Source of the DNA: JAFGVL01 sp964546015
GTDB taxonomy: Bacteria > Bacteroidota > Bacteroidia > Bacteroidales > Paludibacteraceae
Assembly (NCBI GenBank): GCA_964546015.1
Contig: CAZJHO010000009.1
Location: 1-50,215, forward strand
DNA length: 50,215 bases
Direction of reading: 5' to 3'
A program made the translations under genes and the position numbers. Under the pieces are notes generated by a model that was not told the DNA's origin, made no database searches, and saw nothing but the letters and a program-made list of their open reading frames with translations. Of this stretch, positions 16,375 to 24,015 are shown one piece after another. Numbering within the stretch: the first letter of the stretch is position 1; the number at the start of each line of letters is the position of its first letter.

Positions 16375-16400
16375 TTTACTGGAACACATTTGGAACACAT
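16375..16400. repeat. Right copy of GGAACACA paired repeat (possible integrase arm site)
   Basis: This is the partner of 7827-7852 (23 of 26 identical), in the same orientation and inside the element, about 100 bases from attR. Confidence 0.6.
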
Positions 16401-16503
16401 GAAATCAAAACAAATAAAAGCCAATAAAAGTAATTTTCTGATAATTAGCAAAATACGCTAATAAATAAAAGGGAATCAAAACAGATAAAGAGGTAAAAAT
16501 ATC

Positions 16504-16548
16504 TCTGGGGGGCGCGTGGCCGGAAGTTCGAATCTTCTCATCCCGACA
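16504..16548 (+). repeat. attR: second tRNA-Pro 3' half
   Basis: TCTGGGGGG through TCATCCCGACA matches the tRNA 3' half with seven differences. Joined to the tRNA's 5' half it would also give a well-paired tRNA (anticodon stem CGCGT/GCGCG, T-loop TTCGAAT), so it is probably the original chromosomal end displaced by integration. It is not a gene by itself because the 5' half is missing. Confidence 0.8.
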
Positions 16549-16550
16549 AT

Positions 16551-16590
16551 ACCGTTTGAAAGTCAGAAATGATTTTTCAAACGGTTTTTT
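16551..16590 (+). terminator. Terminator behind the displaced tRNA-Pro end
   Basis: ACCGTTTGAAA pairs perfectly with TTTCAAACGGT across a 13-base loop and runs into five more Ts. It is the likely native terminator of tRNA-Pro before the element entered. Confidence 0.8.
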
Positions 16591-17076
16591 CATGTGATAA
16601 ACTTTACTTTTAACATTTTGCAGATAAGTCACTTTTAGTTAGATTTGCAGTAATTCCAATCCTCAAAGTGTTGAGAGCTGGAAGAACATAAAGGAAAGCG
16701 TTTTTTAGTATTTTTTGTTTTAGAAAATCGCCAATTTTCAAAACCATACAAAATAATACAACGGAATGCCACTCCATAGTATGTAATAATCCATTACGGA
16801 TTTATTATATCGATTGGCGTGGGGACTGTTGTTTATTTGTATGGTGGGTGTTTTGGCGATACCTCTAAGACAATAAAGCAAAAAAGTTCCTACGCTTCCT
16901 TTTTAATAATAAGTTTAACAAGGTATAGGAACTGCCTTAAAAATAAAATTGCCCATGAATCAATCTACTTAGAGCTTAGGACGAAAGAAAATCAATTTTG
17001 ATCCGTATTTTAAAACAGGATGGCCGAAAACTGTATTAGAGTAAGCATTTATTACTAAAAAACACAATCTAATTTT
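16591..17076. other. Gene-free stretch right of the element
   Basis: I see no convincing gene in these 486 bases. One inverted repeat, GTTCCTA/TAGGAAC, lies near 16886-16934. The stretch may be a decayed remnant or a long leader of the 121-aa gene. Confidence 0.4.
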
Positions 17077-17442
17077 ATGAAAAACACCTTAAAAATATCT
17101 ACATTCTTAGACACATGGCAATCTATCAGCATGCAATCTTTGGGTAAAAATATAGGTACTCTTAAAGACTTTGAAAATACTCCTGAGATACCTTATTCAA
17201 ATTTAAAAGTTACCTTTAATAAAGACATATGTATATGGAATGAAAATGGAATTTCAGAAACTTATCCATGTATTTTCATTAGTTCGTTTGCTATACTATT
17301 AACAATTAGGGGAAATTTCAAAAGAGACCTTTCAATTCATGAAATCAGTCCTAATAAACTCATAATATGGGGATATATAGATCAATTAAAAAACAGCAAT
17401 AACTCTATATTAAAAAAATTAACTTTCAAAAGAGTAAAATAA
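17077..17442 (+). CDS. Hypothetical 121-aa protein
   Basis: I do not recognise this protein. It is AT-rich, Lys/Asn/Ile-rich, lacks a signal peptide, and its C-terminus is basic. A hydrophobic stretch (CIFISSFAILLTI, about residues 68-80) may be a buried strand pair rather than a membrane span. It stands alone between the element's right flank and ribonuclease Z, followed by a strong terminator at 17494-17520, which supports it being expressed. Its composition differs slightly from the neighbours and it could be an acquired gene. Confidence 0.5.
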   Translation: MKNTLKISTFLDTWQSISMQSLGKNIGTLKDFENTPEIPYSNLKVTFNKDICIWNENGISETYPCIFISSFAILLTIRGNFKRDLSIHEISPNKLIIWGYIDQLKNSNNSILKKLTFKRVK

Positions 17443-17493
17443 AAAGGATATTCTCTATGATTTGTTAATTTTCACCTTGTGCTGTTTTTCAAG

Positions 17494-17520
17494 AGTCGGA
17501 CCTTACAGTCCGACTTTTTT
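17494..17520 (+). terminator. Rho-independent terminator
   Basis: AGTCGGAC and GTCCGACT pair perfectly across the loop CTTACA and are followed by five Ts. It ends the 121-aa gene's transcript before ribonuclease Z. Confidence 0.85.
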
Positions 17521-17583
17521 AGTAAATAGGCGGTATCTTCATTTTTATTTTAGATTAGATAAGTTTTATTTGCAAAATAATTT

Positions 17584-17591
17584 TATCTTTG
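17584..17591 (+). promoter_or_regulatory. Promoter -7 box of rnz
   Basis: TATCTTTG lies 29 bases before the ATG at 17621. The -33 region is T-rich without a clean TTG. Confidence 0.5.
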
Positions 17592-17620
17592 AAAATGAAT
17601 TTATCAACCCGATAATTAAC

Positions 17621-18526
17621 ATGAAGATAACCATATTGGGCTGCGGCTCAGCTCAACCGAACATACATTATTTTAACAGCTCACAAGTGCTTAGTATCGG
17701 CGAAAAAATGTTTATGATTGATTGCGGCGAAGGGATTCAAATCCGGTTACGCCAATTCAAAATAAAGACAAGCCGCCTCAACCATATTTTTATTTCACAT
17801 TTACACGGCGATCATTGTTTTGGATTGATCGGATTAATATCAAGCTTTCTGATGGCAGGACGAACGGCAAATTTGCATATATATGCGCATGCCGACCTAA
17901 AAAAACTGCTACAACCACAAATTGATTATTTCTGTAAAGAAATCACTTTCAAGGTTATTTTCGAACCGATAAATCCTCGCTCCCACAAGTTGATTTTTGA
18001 AGACCGGAGCGTGAGAGTGTATTCTATCCCTTTGAAACACCGCATTCCCACCTGTGGTTTTCTGTTCGAAGAGAAAAAAAAAGACAAACATTTGATAAAA
18101 GAAAAAATAGATTTTTATCAAATCCCAATTAAAGAATTGCAATTTATAAAAAAAGGAGCTGATTTTACAACCGCCGACGGAACGATTATCCCTAACAACC
18201 TCCTCACCCGCCCTGCCGATGAAGTCAAACGATACGCTTATTGTGCAGATACCAGTTATACAGAAAAAATTATTCCATTGATTAACGGTATTGATTGCTT
18301 ATACCATGAAGCAACTTTTGAAAGCGATGATGCTATACGCGCTAAAGAAACACTTCACTCAACCTCAGAACAAGCTGCAAAAATTGCCTTAAAAGCAGGG
18401 GTAAAACAATTGTTGTTGGGACATTACTCGGCGCGTTACCATAGCTATCAAAAACTATTAAATCAAGCAAAAGCTATTTTTCCTAATAGTTTCATCTGCG
18501 AAGACGGTAGTAATTTTGAGTTTTAA
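17621..18526 (+). CDS. rnz: Ribonuclease Z
   Basis: This 301-aa metallo-beta-lactamase-fold endonuclease cleaves tRNA precursors after the discriminator base. The zinc motif SHLHGDH places His60, His62, Asp64 and His65; further ligands lie in LKHRIPTCGF, YCADTSYTE and LLGHYSARY. The open frame begins upstream at 17462, but the ATG at 17621 (MKITILGCGSA) is the family's normal start and the longer form would cover the terminator and promoter. tRNA genes without encoded CCA, as seen here for tRNA-Pro, need this activity. Confidence 0.95.
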   Translation: MKITILGCGSAQPNIHYFNSSQVLSIGEKMFMIDCGEGIQIRLRQFKIKTSRLNHIFISHLHGDHCFGLIGLISSFLMAGRTANLHIYAHADLKKLLQPQIDYFCKEITFKVIFEPINPRSHKLIFEDRSVRVYSIPLKHRIPTCGFLFEEKKKDKHLIKEKIDFYQIPIKELQFIKKGADFTTADGTIIPNNLLTRPADEVKRYAYCADTSYTEKIIPLINGIDCLYHEATFESDDAIRAKETLHSTSEQAAKIALKAGVKQLLLGHYSARYHSYQKLLNQAKAIFPNSFICEDGSNFEF

Positions 18527-18571
18527 AGATACAGAAGTTACGCTTTACTTTTATACTAAAAAAACGCCAAG

Positions 18572-18603
18572 TTGCTAAGATGCTAAGTTTATATTTATCT
18601 TTG
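18572..18603 (+). promoter_or_regulatory. Promoter of ridA
   Basis: TTG (18572-18574), a 21-base spacer and TATCTTTG (18596-18603) lie about 70 bases upstream of the ridA ATG. Confidence 0.65.
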
Positions 18604-18675
18604 TTTTTTAGCGTTCAGTAAAAAAAAGAAAACGAAGTTTTTATCATAATTAATCTACTTTTTCATTATCACGGC

Positions 18676-19059
18676 ATGAAAAAAATAATCTCAACCACGA
18701 ATGCGCCTGCAGCGATAGGACCTTACAGTCAGGCGGTAGAGTATAACGGTATGCTTTTCATTTCAGGACAAATTCCTATCAACCCGCAAACAAGTAAAAT
18801 AGAAGCCGAAACTATTGAAGGGCAGGCAGAACAGGTATTTAGTAATATTCAGGCTATTCTGAACAAAGCAGGATATAGCTTTACCGATGTTATAAAAACA
18901 ACTGTTTTTATAAGCGACATGGCACTTTTCCCTCAATTAAATGAAGTGTATAAAAAATACTACACAAATGATTGTCCGGCACGCTCTACAATCGCTGTAA
19001 AAGGATTGCCTATGGGTGCCTTGGTAGAAATTGAAACAATTGCAGTAAAAGCTAACTAA
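18676..19059 (+). CDS. ridA: RidA family enamine/imine deaminase
   Basis: RidA hydrolyses reactive 2-aminoacrylate-type enamines made by PLP enzymes to ketoacids and ammonia. The 127-aa length, the N-terminal APAAIGPYSQA segment, ISGQIPINP, and the C-terminal CPARSTIAVKGLPMGALVEIE with the catalytic Arg are all typical. Its stop overlaps the convergent tsaB stop by 8 bases, so no terminator fits between the two genes. Confidence 0.95.
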   Translation: MKKIISTTNAPAAIGPYSQAVEYNGMLFISGQIPINPQTSKIEAETIEGQAEQVFSNIQAILNKAGYSFTDVIKTTVFISDMALFPQLNEVYKKYYTNDCPARSTIAVKGLPMGALVEIETIAVKAN

Positions 19060-19753
19060 TTCCTTTGTTTTTGGGTATGGTACTTATGAAATCTTTCAGA
19101 TAAAAGGGTTCAAAATACGCCACATTTTCAAACTGACGGGCAGCATAAGCTTTCTCGGCTAAAGGAATCATATCTTCTGCCAATGGATTAATCCCATCTA
19201 AGAATCGTGCATGGGGTTTTAATGAAAGTGCTTCTTTGCACTTTGAAGCCCCATTCCCAAAAAAAATAACGGGATGAGAATCTAAATAGTCAGCATAACT
19301 GTTTTCGTCTATAATATCGGCTGAGGTGGCTTGCACACATTCCAAGGAAGAATTGTAAAACGCGGCATATACTTCCATACGCCGAGCATCTATCATCGGA
19401 CAAAAAAAGGTATTATTGGGAAATGATTGTTTCTTTATTACTGCAGATGTCATTATTTCAAGCGTATTAATAGCCAATAATGGGACATCCAATCCATAAC
19501 ACAACCCTTTAGCCGTAGAAACTCCTATACGCAAGCCTGTGTACGAACCCGGACCACAACTCACAGCTACGGCATCAATAGTAAGATGCTCGCGTTTTGT
19601 AAAATCTAACATATTTTGTACAAATACGCTAAGTAGTGATGAGTGTGACGGATTTTCATCTTCACTCACTTTTTTCGCCACGCAAATCCCATCTTTCGAG
19701 AGCGCAACAGAACATACATTGGTCGATGTTTCTATGCAAAGAATAATAGACAC
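19052..19753 (-). CDS. tsaB: tRNA N6-threonylcarbamoyladenosine biosynthesis protein TsaB
   Basis: TsaB partners TsaD and TsaE in making t6A37 on ANN-decoding tRNAs. The 233-aa protein has the ASKHA fold start IILCIETSTNVCSVAL, SCGPGSYTGLRIG and the region AINTLEIM that mark the family. It is a paralogue of TsaD without the metal-binding histidines. A minus-strand -7 box TATCTTTG at 19927-19920 gives a leader of about 160 bases. It converges with ridA. Confidence 0.93.
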   Translation of the reverse strand: MSIILCIETSTNVCSVALSKDGICVAKKVSEDENPSHSSLLSVFVQNMLDFTKREHLTIDAVAVSCGPGSYTGLRIGVSTAKGLCYGLDVPLLAINTLEIMTSAVIKKQSFPNNTFFCPMIDARRMEVYAAFYNSSLECVQATSADIIDENSYADYLDSHPVIFFGNGASKCKEALSLKPHARFLDGINPLAEDMIPLAEKAYAARQFENVAYFEPFYLKDFISTIPKNKGIS

Positions 19754-19919
19754 AAAATAATTATTAAAATATTCTTATATAAAATATGTTGTTTCTGGTA
19801 TTTTTACAGGGTTCAAAACACCTAAGAATTGTTTGCCATCTTGCAAAACTAAAATTTCACTTGATACGAGACCTTAATAATCCTCCTATTTTGTTTTTTT
19901 AAGAAATTTATTTAAGCAA

Positions 19920-19927
19920 CAAAGATA
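19920..19927 (-). promoter_or_regulatory. Promoter -7 box, probably of tsaB
   Basis: TATCTTTG on the minus strand; no clear -33 partner. Confidence 0.4.
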
Positions 19928-19958
19928 AAGGAAAAAAAAATTTGAATCTGAATTTTGC

Positions 19959-21275
19959 TCACAAAGCTCCATGCGATTTTTTTACCAGCCATTTATTCAT
20001 ACACAAAAGCACACTACCGAAAAAGATAGAGATTCCGGCAATAAAAGCAAAAACAACAAAAGCACCAACTTCAGATACTAACGAAGCTAAATACCCTCCC
20101 GCAATATTGGCTACCGAACTTGTAAGCAACCAAACACCCATTAATAACGACGCTAATTTTACGGGTGCCAGATTACTTACCATAGATAAACCTATCGGTG
20201 AAAGACAGAGCTCGCCTATTGTATGCAATAGATAAGTACCTATTAAAAAAAGTAAGTTTGCTTTTATGGCAGGATTATCAATATCTTCCCCTCGTTGGAT
20301 AACAGCTCCTAACAACACCACATATCCCAAACCAAGCAATATCATACCCCAACCCATTTTAAGAGCTACTGACGGATTTTTTCCTTTAAACGACAATTCC
20401 ATCCATAATCTTGAAAACAATGGAGCTAAAACAATAATAAATAATGGATTGACAGCCTGAAACCATTCGGTTGGGATTATAAAACTTCTTATCGTTCGGT
20501 CGATAAACTTATCTGTATATAACGACATAGAGCTGCCTGCTTGCTCAAAGCCTGCAAAAAATATAGTACAGAAAATAACAATAATGATAATTACCCAAGT
20601 ACGATCTTTTTCTTCTTTACTAAGCGATTGCTGAGCTTTAATATCTTCTTTGGATTTTCGGGGTGAAGGCACTTTGCTTATTTCTCCCAAATATTTATTG
20701 CCCCAAATACTATAAATCAGTAATCCTATAAGCATACCTATCCCTGAAGCAAGAAATCCATACCTGTAATTATAAAAAACAGCCAGATAACCTGTAACAA
20801 GAGGTGCAAAAAACGCTCCAATATTAATACCCATATAAAAAATAGTAAAGGCTGAATCCCGCCTATTATCGTTGGCAGGATACAAATTGCCTACAACAAC
20901 CGAAATATTGGGTTTGAAAAATCCATTACCAATTACAAGCAAAATCAAACCTGTATAAAGAAACGAAGTACTTTGTTCGGCAGCTAAGCAAAATTGTCCC
21001 AACATCATGATAATACCTCCAATTGTGATCGAGAGACGCTGACCAAGATACCTGTCGGCAAGCCATCCCCCGATAAGAGGAGTAAAGTAAACCATACCCG
21101 TAAAAAAGCCATATAGCAATGTGGCATTTTTTTCAGGAATATCCAGCCCTCCTTCAAGATATGATTTGGTAAGGTATAAAATAAGTAAAGCTCTCATACC
21201 ATAATAACTGAAACGCTCCCACATTTCAATAGCAAACAGCAGATAAAGACCTTTAGGATGTTTTTTGTTTATCAT
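19959..21275 (-). CDS. POT family proton-dependent peptide transporter
   Basis: This 438-aa inner-membrane protein belongs to the POT/PTR2 family, which imports di- and tripeptides with protons. The ExxERFxYYG motif is seen as EMWERFSYYG (Glu17, Glu20, Arg21), and the PTR2 signature is seen around GGWLADRYLGQRLSI and FTIFYMGINIGAF. About 12 transmembrane segments are visible. The open frame runs to 21359 but overlaps yaaA; the ATG at 21275 (MINKKHPKGLYLLF) is the family-like start and leaves 19 bases to yaaA. Confidence 0.92.
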   Translation of the reverse strand: MINKKHPKGLYLLFAIEMWERFSYYGMRALLILYLTKSYLEGGLDIPEKNATLLYGFFTGMVYFTPLIGGWLADRYLGQRLSITIGGIIMMLGQFCLAAEQSTSFLYTGLILLVIGNGFFKPNISVVVGNLYPANDNRRDSAFTIFYMGINIGAFFAPLVTGYLAVFYNYRYGFLASGIGMLIGLLIYSIWGNKYLGEISKVPSPRKSKEDIKAQQSLSKEEKDRTWVIIIIVIFCTIFFAGFEQAGSSMSLYTDKFIDRTIRSFIIPTEWFQAVNPLFIIVLAPLFSRLWMELSFKGKNPSVALKMGWGMILLGLGYVVLLGAVIQRGEDIDNPAIKANLLFLIGTYLLHTIGELCLSPIGLSMVSNLAPVKLASLLMGVWLLTSSVANIAGGYLASLVSEVGAFVVFAFIAGISIFFGSVLLCMNKWLVKKSHGAL

Positions 21276-21294
21276 CAAATAATGAATTTTATTA

Positions 21295-22059
21295 TCAGCG
21301 AAGAAATACAAATTTATCATTGGTAGAATAATGCGGACTAAACCAATATCCTCCGGCATTAAAACCTTTTATATCTTCTATATTCTCTATACGATTCCGG
21401 GTAATATAACGCACCATCATACCACGGGCTTTTTTGGTGTAAATTACAATTGGTTTATATCGATCGTTCTTTGTCTCCCAAAATTCTACATGAAGCACTT
21501 TTGCTTTCAATTTACTGATATTTATAGATTTGAAATATTCATTAGAAGCTAAGTTTATTAAAATTCTTGTCGGAATTAGCTCTAATGCTTTATTCAATTT
21601 TTGAGTTATAGAATCTCCCCAGAATGAATATAAATCACGAGAAGTATTCACTTGCAATTTCGAACTTATTTCAAGACGATAAGGCTGTATCAGATCCAAT
21701 GGTCGCAACACACCATATAAGCCGGATAAGATACGCAAATGTTGTTGCAGAAAAGAAAAATCATCACCTGAAAGTGTTTTTGCATCCAGTCCACGAAATA
21801 CTTCTCCATTAAACATCATCACAGCTTGTTTGGCGTTTTCGGGCGTAAACGGAAGAGTAAAATTATAAAACCGATCAAAATTAATTCGGGCAATATTTCG
21901 GTTGGTATCCGAAAGTTCTGCTAAATCGTCTATAGATAATTGTCTTACAGACTGTATAAGCGATTCGGTTTGCCGCAACATATCAGGAATCGTATATTCC
22001 GAGGTTATTTTTTGCGGTTTCAAATCAAGGATTTTGGCAGGCGATAAAATTAAAAGCAT
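21295..22059 (-). CDS. yaaA: YaaA family peroxide stress protein
   Basis: This 254-aa protein of the YaaA/UPF0246 family is known in E. coli to lower free iron under peroxide stress and to bind DNA. The N-terminus LLILSPAKILD, FNGEVFRGLDA, LRILSGLYGVLRPLD and the C-terminal FNAGGYWFS are conserved blocks. It lies just upstream of the peptide transporter on the same strand (19-base gap). A strong terminator separates it from ilvD. Confidence 0.93.
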   Translation of the reverse strand: MLLILSPAKILDLKPQKITSEYTIPDMLRQTESLIQSVRQLSIDDLAELSDTNRNIARINFDRFYNFTLPFTPENAKQAVMMFNGEVFRGLDAKTLSGDDFSFLQQHLRILSGLYGVLRPLDLIQPYRLEISSKLQVNTSRDLYSFWGDSITQKLNKALELIPTRILINLASNEYFKSINISKLKAKVLHVEFWETKNDRYKPIVIYTKKARGMMVRYITRNRIENIEDIKGFNAGGYWFSPHYSTNDKFVFLR

Positions 22060-22087
22060 ACATAAAATATTAAAAAATAATATTTAC

Positions 22088-22132
22088 AAAATAACGCAGT
22101 TGCAAATCAATTCTTGTAACTGCGTTATTTTC
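22088..22132 (-). terminator. Terminator of ilvD
   Basis: AATAACGCAGTT pairs with AACTGCGTTATT around a short extra stem, followed on the minus strand by TTTTG. The stem is long and near perfect and lies just after the ilvD stop. Confidence 0.75.
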
Positions 22133-22154
22133 TGATTTTTTTTTCAATTCCCAA

Positions 22155-23996
22155 TTATTCGATTATCCTCACCGCCCCTTTATCAGCCGAACTTACCATA
22201 CTCGCATAAGCCCTCAAGGCTTTAGAAATAGTTCGGTTACGGTCTTTCGGCTTGAAAGCATCGGCACCACGAGCATTTTCAGCTTTTCGGCGAGCAGCCA
22301 ATTCTTCATCACTAATTAATACATTGATAGAGCGAGCAGGAATATTAATTTCGATAAAATCGCCATCTTGTACCAAAGCGATATTACCACCCGAAGCCGC
22401 TTCGGGTGATACATGACCGATCGATAAACCCGATGTCCCGCCACTGAAACGACCATCGGTTATCAATGCACATTCTTTGCCTAAGTGGCGTGCTTTGATG
22501 TACGAAGTAGGATAAAGCATTTCTTGCATGCCCGGTCCGCCTTTCGGTCCTTCATGAGTGATAACCACCACATCGCCCGATTGCACTTTGCCTTTTAAAA
22601 TACCTTCGCAAGCACTTTCTTGTGAAGTAAACACTTTAGCCGTACCTTTGAAAAGGAATATTTTTTCGTCCACGCCTGCTGTTTTTACTATACAACCATC
22701 TGCCGCTATATTGCCGAAAAGAACAGCCAAACCACCGTCTTTAGTATAAGCATGTGCAATATCACGAATACATCCTTCGGAACGGTCGGTATCCAATGTT
22801 TTGTATTGCGAATTTTGCGAACCAAGCACCAAATTGAAACGATTTGCCGGTGCACTTTTATATATCTTTAATGCGATTTTTTCCGGATTAACGACAGTAA
22901 TATCATATTTCTCAATAGCCTGACCTATGGTAAGATTATCTACGCGCCCAACCGAAACATCGATTAATCCGCCTTTAGACAATTCATTCATAATACCCAA
23001 AATTCCGCCGGCACGATTTACATCCTGAATATGATATTTTTGCGTATTAGGAGCCACTTTAGATAAACAAGGCGTTTTACGCGAAAGAACATCAATATCT
23101 TTCATGGTGAAATCTACACCCGCCTCGTTAGCAACAGCCAACAAATGAAGCACTGTGTTGGTAGAGCCACCCATAGCTATATCTACCGTCATGGCATTAA
23201 GGAAAGCAGCACGAGTTGCTATATTGCGAGGGAGCACGCTTTCGTCGCCATCACGATAATATTTATAGGCATTTTCTACAATTAACTTGGCTGCTTCGAT
23301 AAACAATTGTTTGCGATTAGCGTGTGTAGCTACAATAGTTCCGTTACCGGGTAGTGCTAATCCGATAGCTTCATTCAAGCAGTTCATAGAATTGGCAGTA
23401 AACATACCCGAGCAACTTCCGCAAGTAGGACAAGCCGAATCCTCGACACGAGCCACTTGCTGATCCAAAATACTATTATCGGCTGCTTGTACCATAACAT
23501 CAATCAAATCGAGATGTGTACCATCCAATTCACCGGCTTCCATTGGTCCACCGGACACAAACACCACCGGAATATTCAGACGCATGGCAGCCAAAAGCAT
23601 ACCGGGCGTAATCTTGTCACAATTACTAATACATACCATGGCATCGGCTCTGTGCGCATTGACCATATACTCCACACTATCGGCAATCAAATCGCGCGAA
23701 GGCAGAGAATAAAGCATACCTTCATGCCCCATAGCTATCCCATCATCAATAGCAATAGTATTAAATTCGGCAGCAAAACAACCGAGTTTTTCTATTTCGG
23801 CTTTCACGGTTTGTCCTATTTCGTGCAAGTGCATATGCCCAGGAACAAACTGTGTGAACGAATTAACAACGGCAATAATAGGTTTTCCCATTTGCTCTTT
23901 TTTCATACCGTTGGCTTGCCAAAGCGAGCGAGCCCCTGCCATAAGACGACCTTGTGTGCTGGTATAACTGCGTAATTGATTTTTATATTTTTCCAT
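22155..23996 (-). CDS. ilvD: Dihydroxy-acid dehydratase
   Basis: IlvD is the iron-sulfur dehydratase that makes the 2-keto precursors of valine and isoleucine. The 613-aa length is full. Cys122 and Cys126 in CISNCDKITPGM, and Cys189, Cys192 and Cys195 in CPTCGSC are the cluster region, with DGRFSGGTSG near the C-terminus as the second signature. No other ilv or leu gene is in the window, whereas in many Bacteroidales ilvD heads an ilvDBNC run; here it is followed downstream by a terminator and yaaA. Confidence 0.97.
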   Translation of the reverse strand: MEKYKNQLRSYTSTQGRLMAGARSLWQANGMKKEQMGKPIIAVVNSFTQFVPGHMHLHEIGQTVKAEIEKLGCFAAEFNTIAIDDGIAMGHEGMLYSLPSRDLIADSVEYMVNAHRADAMVCISNCDKITPGMLLAAMRLNIPVVFVSGGPMEAGELDGTHLDLIDVMVQAADNSILDQQVARVEDSACPTCGSCSGMFTANSMNCLNEAIGLALPGNGTIVATHANRKQLFIEAAKLIVENAYKYYRDGDESVLPRNIATRAAFLNAMTVDIAMGGSTNTVLHLLAVANEAGVDFTMKDIDVLSRKTPCLSKVAPNTQKYHIQDVNRAGGILGIMNELSKGGLIDVSVGRVDNLTIGQAIEKYDITVVNPEKIALKIYKSAPANRFNLVLGSQNSQYKTLDTDRSEGCIRDIAHAYTKDGGLAVLFGNIAADGCIVKTAGVDEKIFLFKGTAKVFTSQESACEGILKGKVQSGDVVVITHEGPKGGPGMQEMLYPTSYIKARHLGKECALITDGRFSGGTSGLSIGHVSPEAASGGNIALVQDGDFIEINIPARSINVLISDEELAARRKAENARGADAFKPKDRNRTISKALRAYASMVSSADKGAVRIIE

Positions 23997-24015
23997 AATC
24001 CAACTAAAATTCTTT

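Larger units (their letters stand above)
16117..16503. other. Non-coding right arm of the element
   Basis: No gene is seen. The stretch holds GCGAGA/TCTCGC (16189-16194 with 16205-16210), ACCCCATTTAA/TTAAATGAGGT with one mismatch (16300-16310 with 16316-16326), an outward promoter and the right GGAACACA pair. These fit integrase/excisionase binding and regulation. Confidence 0.55.
7739..16548. mobile_element. Integrative element inserted in tRNA-Pro, about 8.8 kb
   Basis: The element is bounded by two 45-base copies of the tRNA-Pro 3' half (38 of 45 identical). It carries an inward-facing tyrosine recombinase next to the right end, an excisionase-like HTH protein, replication-type genes and a cargo operon, all on the minus strand. 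Paired direct repeats containing GGAACACA lie inside each end. No relaxase, type IV secretion, capsid or terminase gene is seen, so it must rely on another element or phage for transfer if it moves at all. Boundaries are inferred from the repeat, not proven. Confidence 0.85.

Noticed and set aside
16405..16632. 75-aa minus-strand frame over attR
   Set aside because: It is again a reading of tRNA sequence (KIRTSGHAPP) and the terminator, with no family signal.
16819..17001. 60-aa plus-strand frame in the gap right of the element
   Set aside because: There is no domain, promoter or neighbour support.
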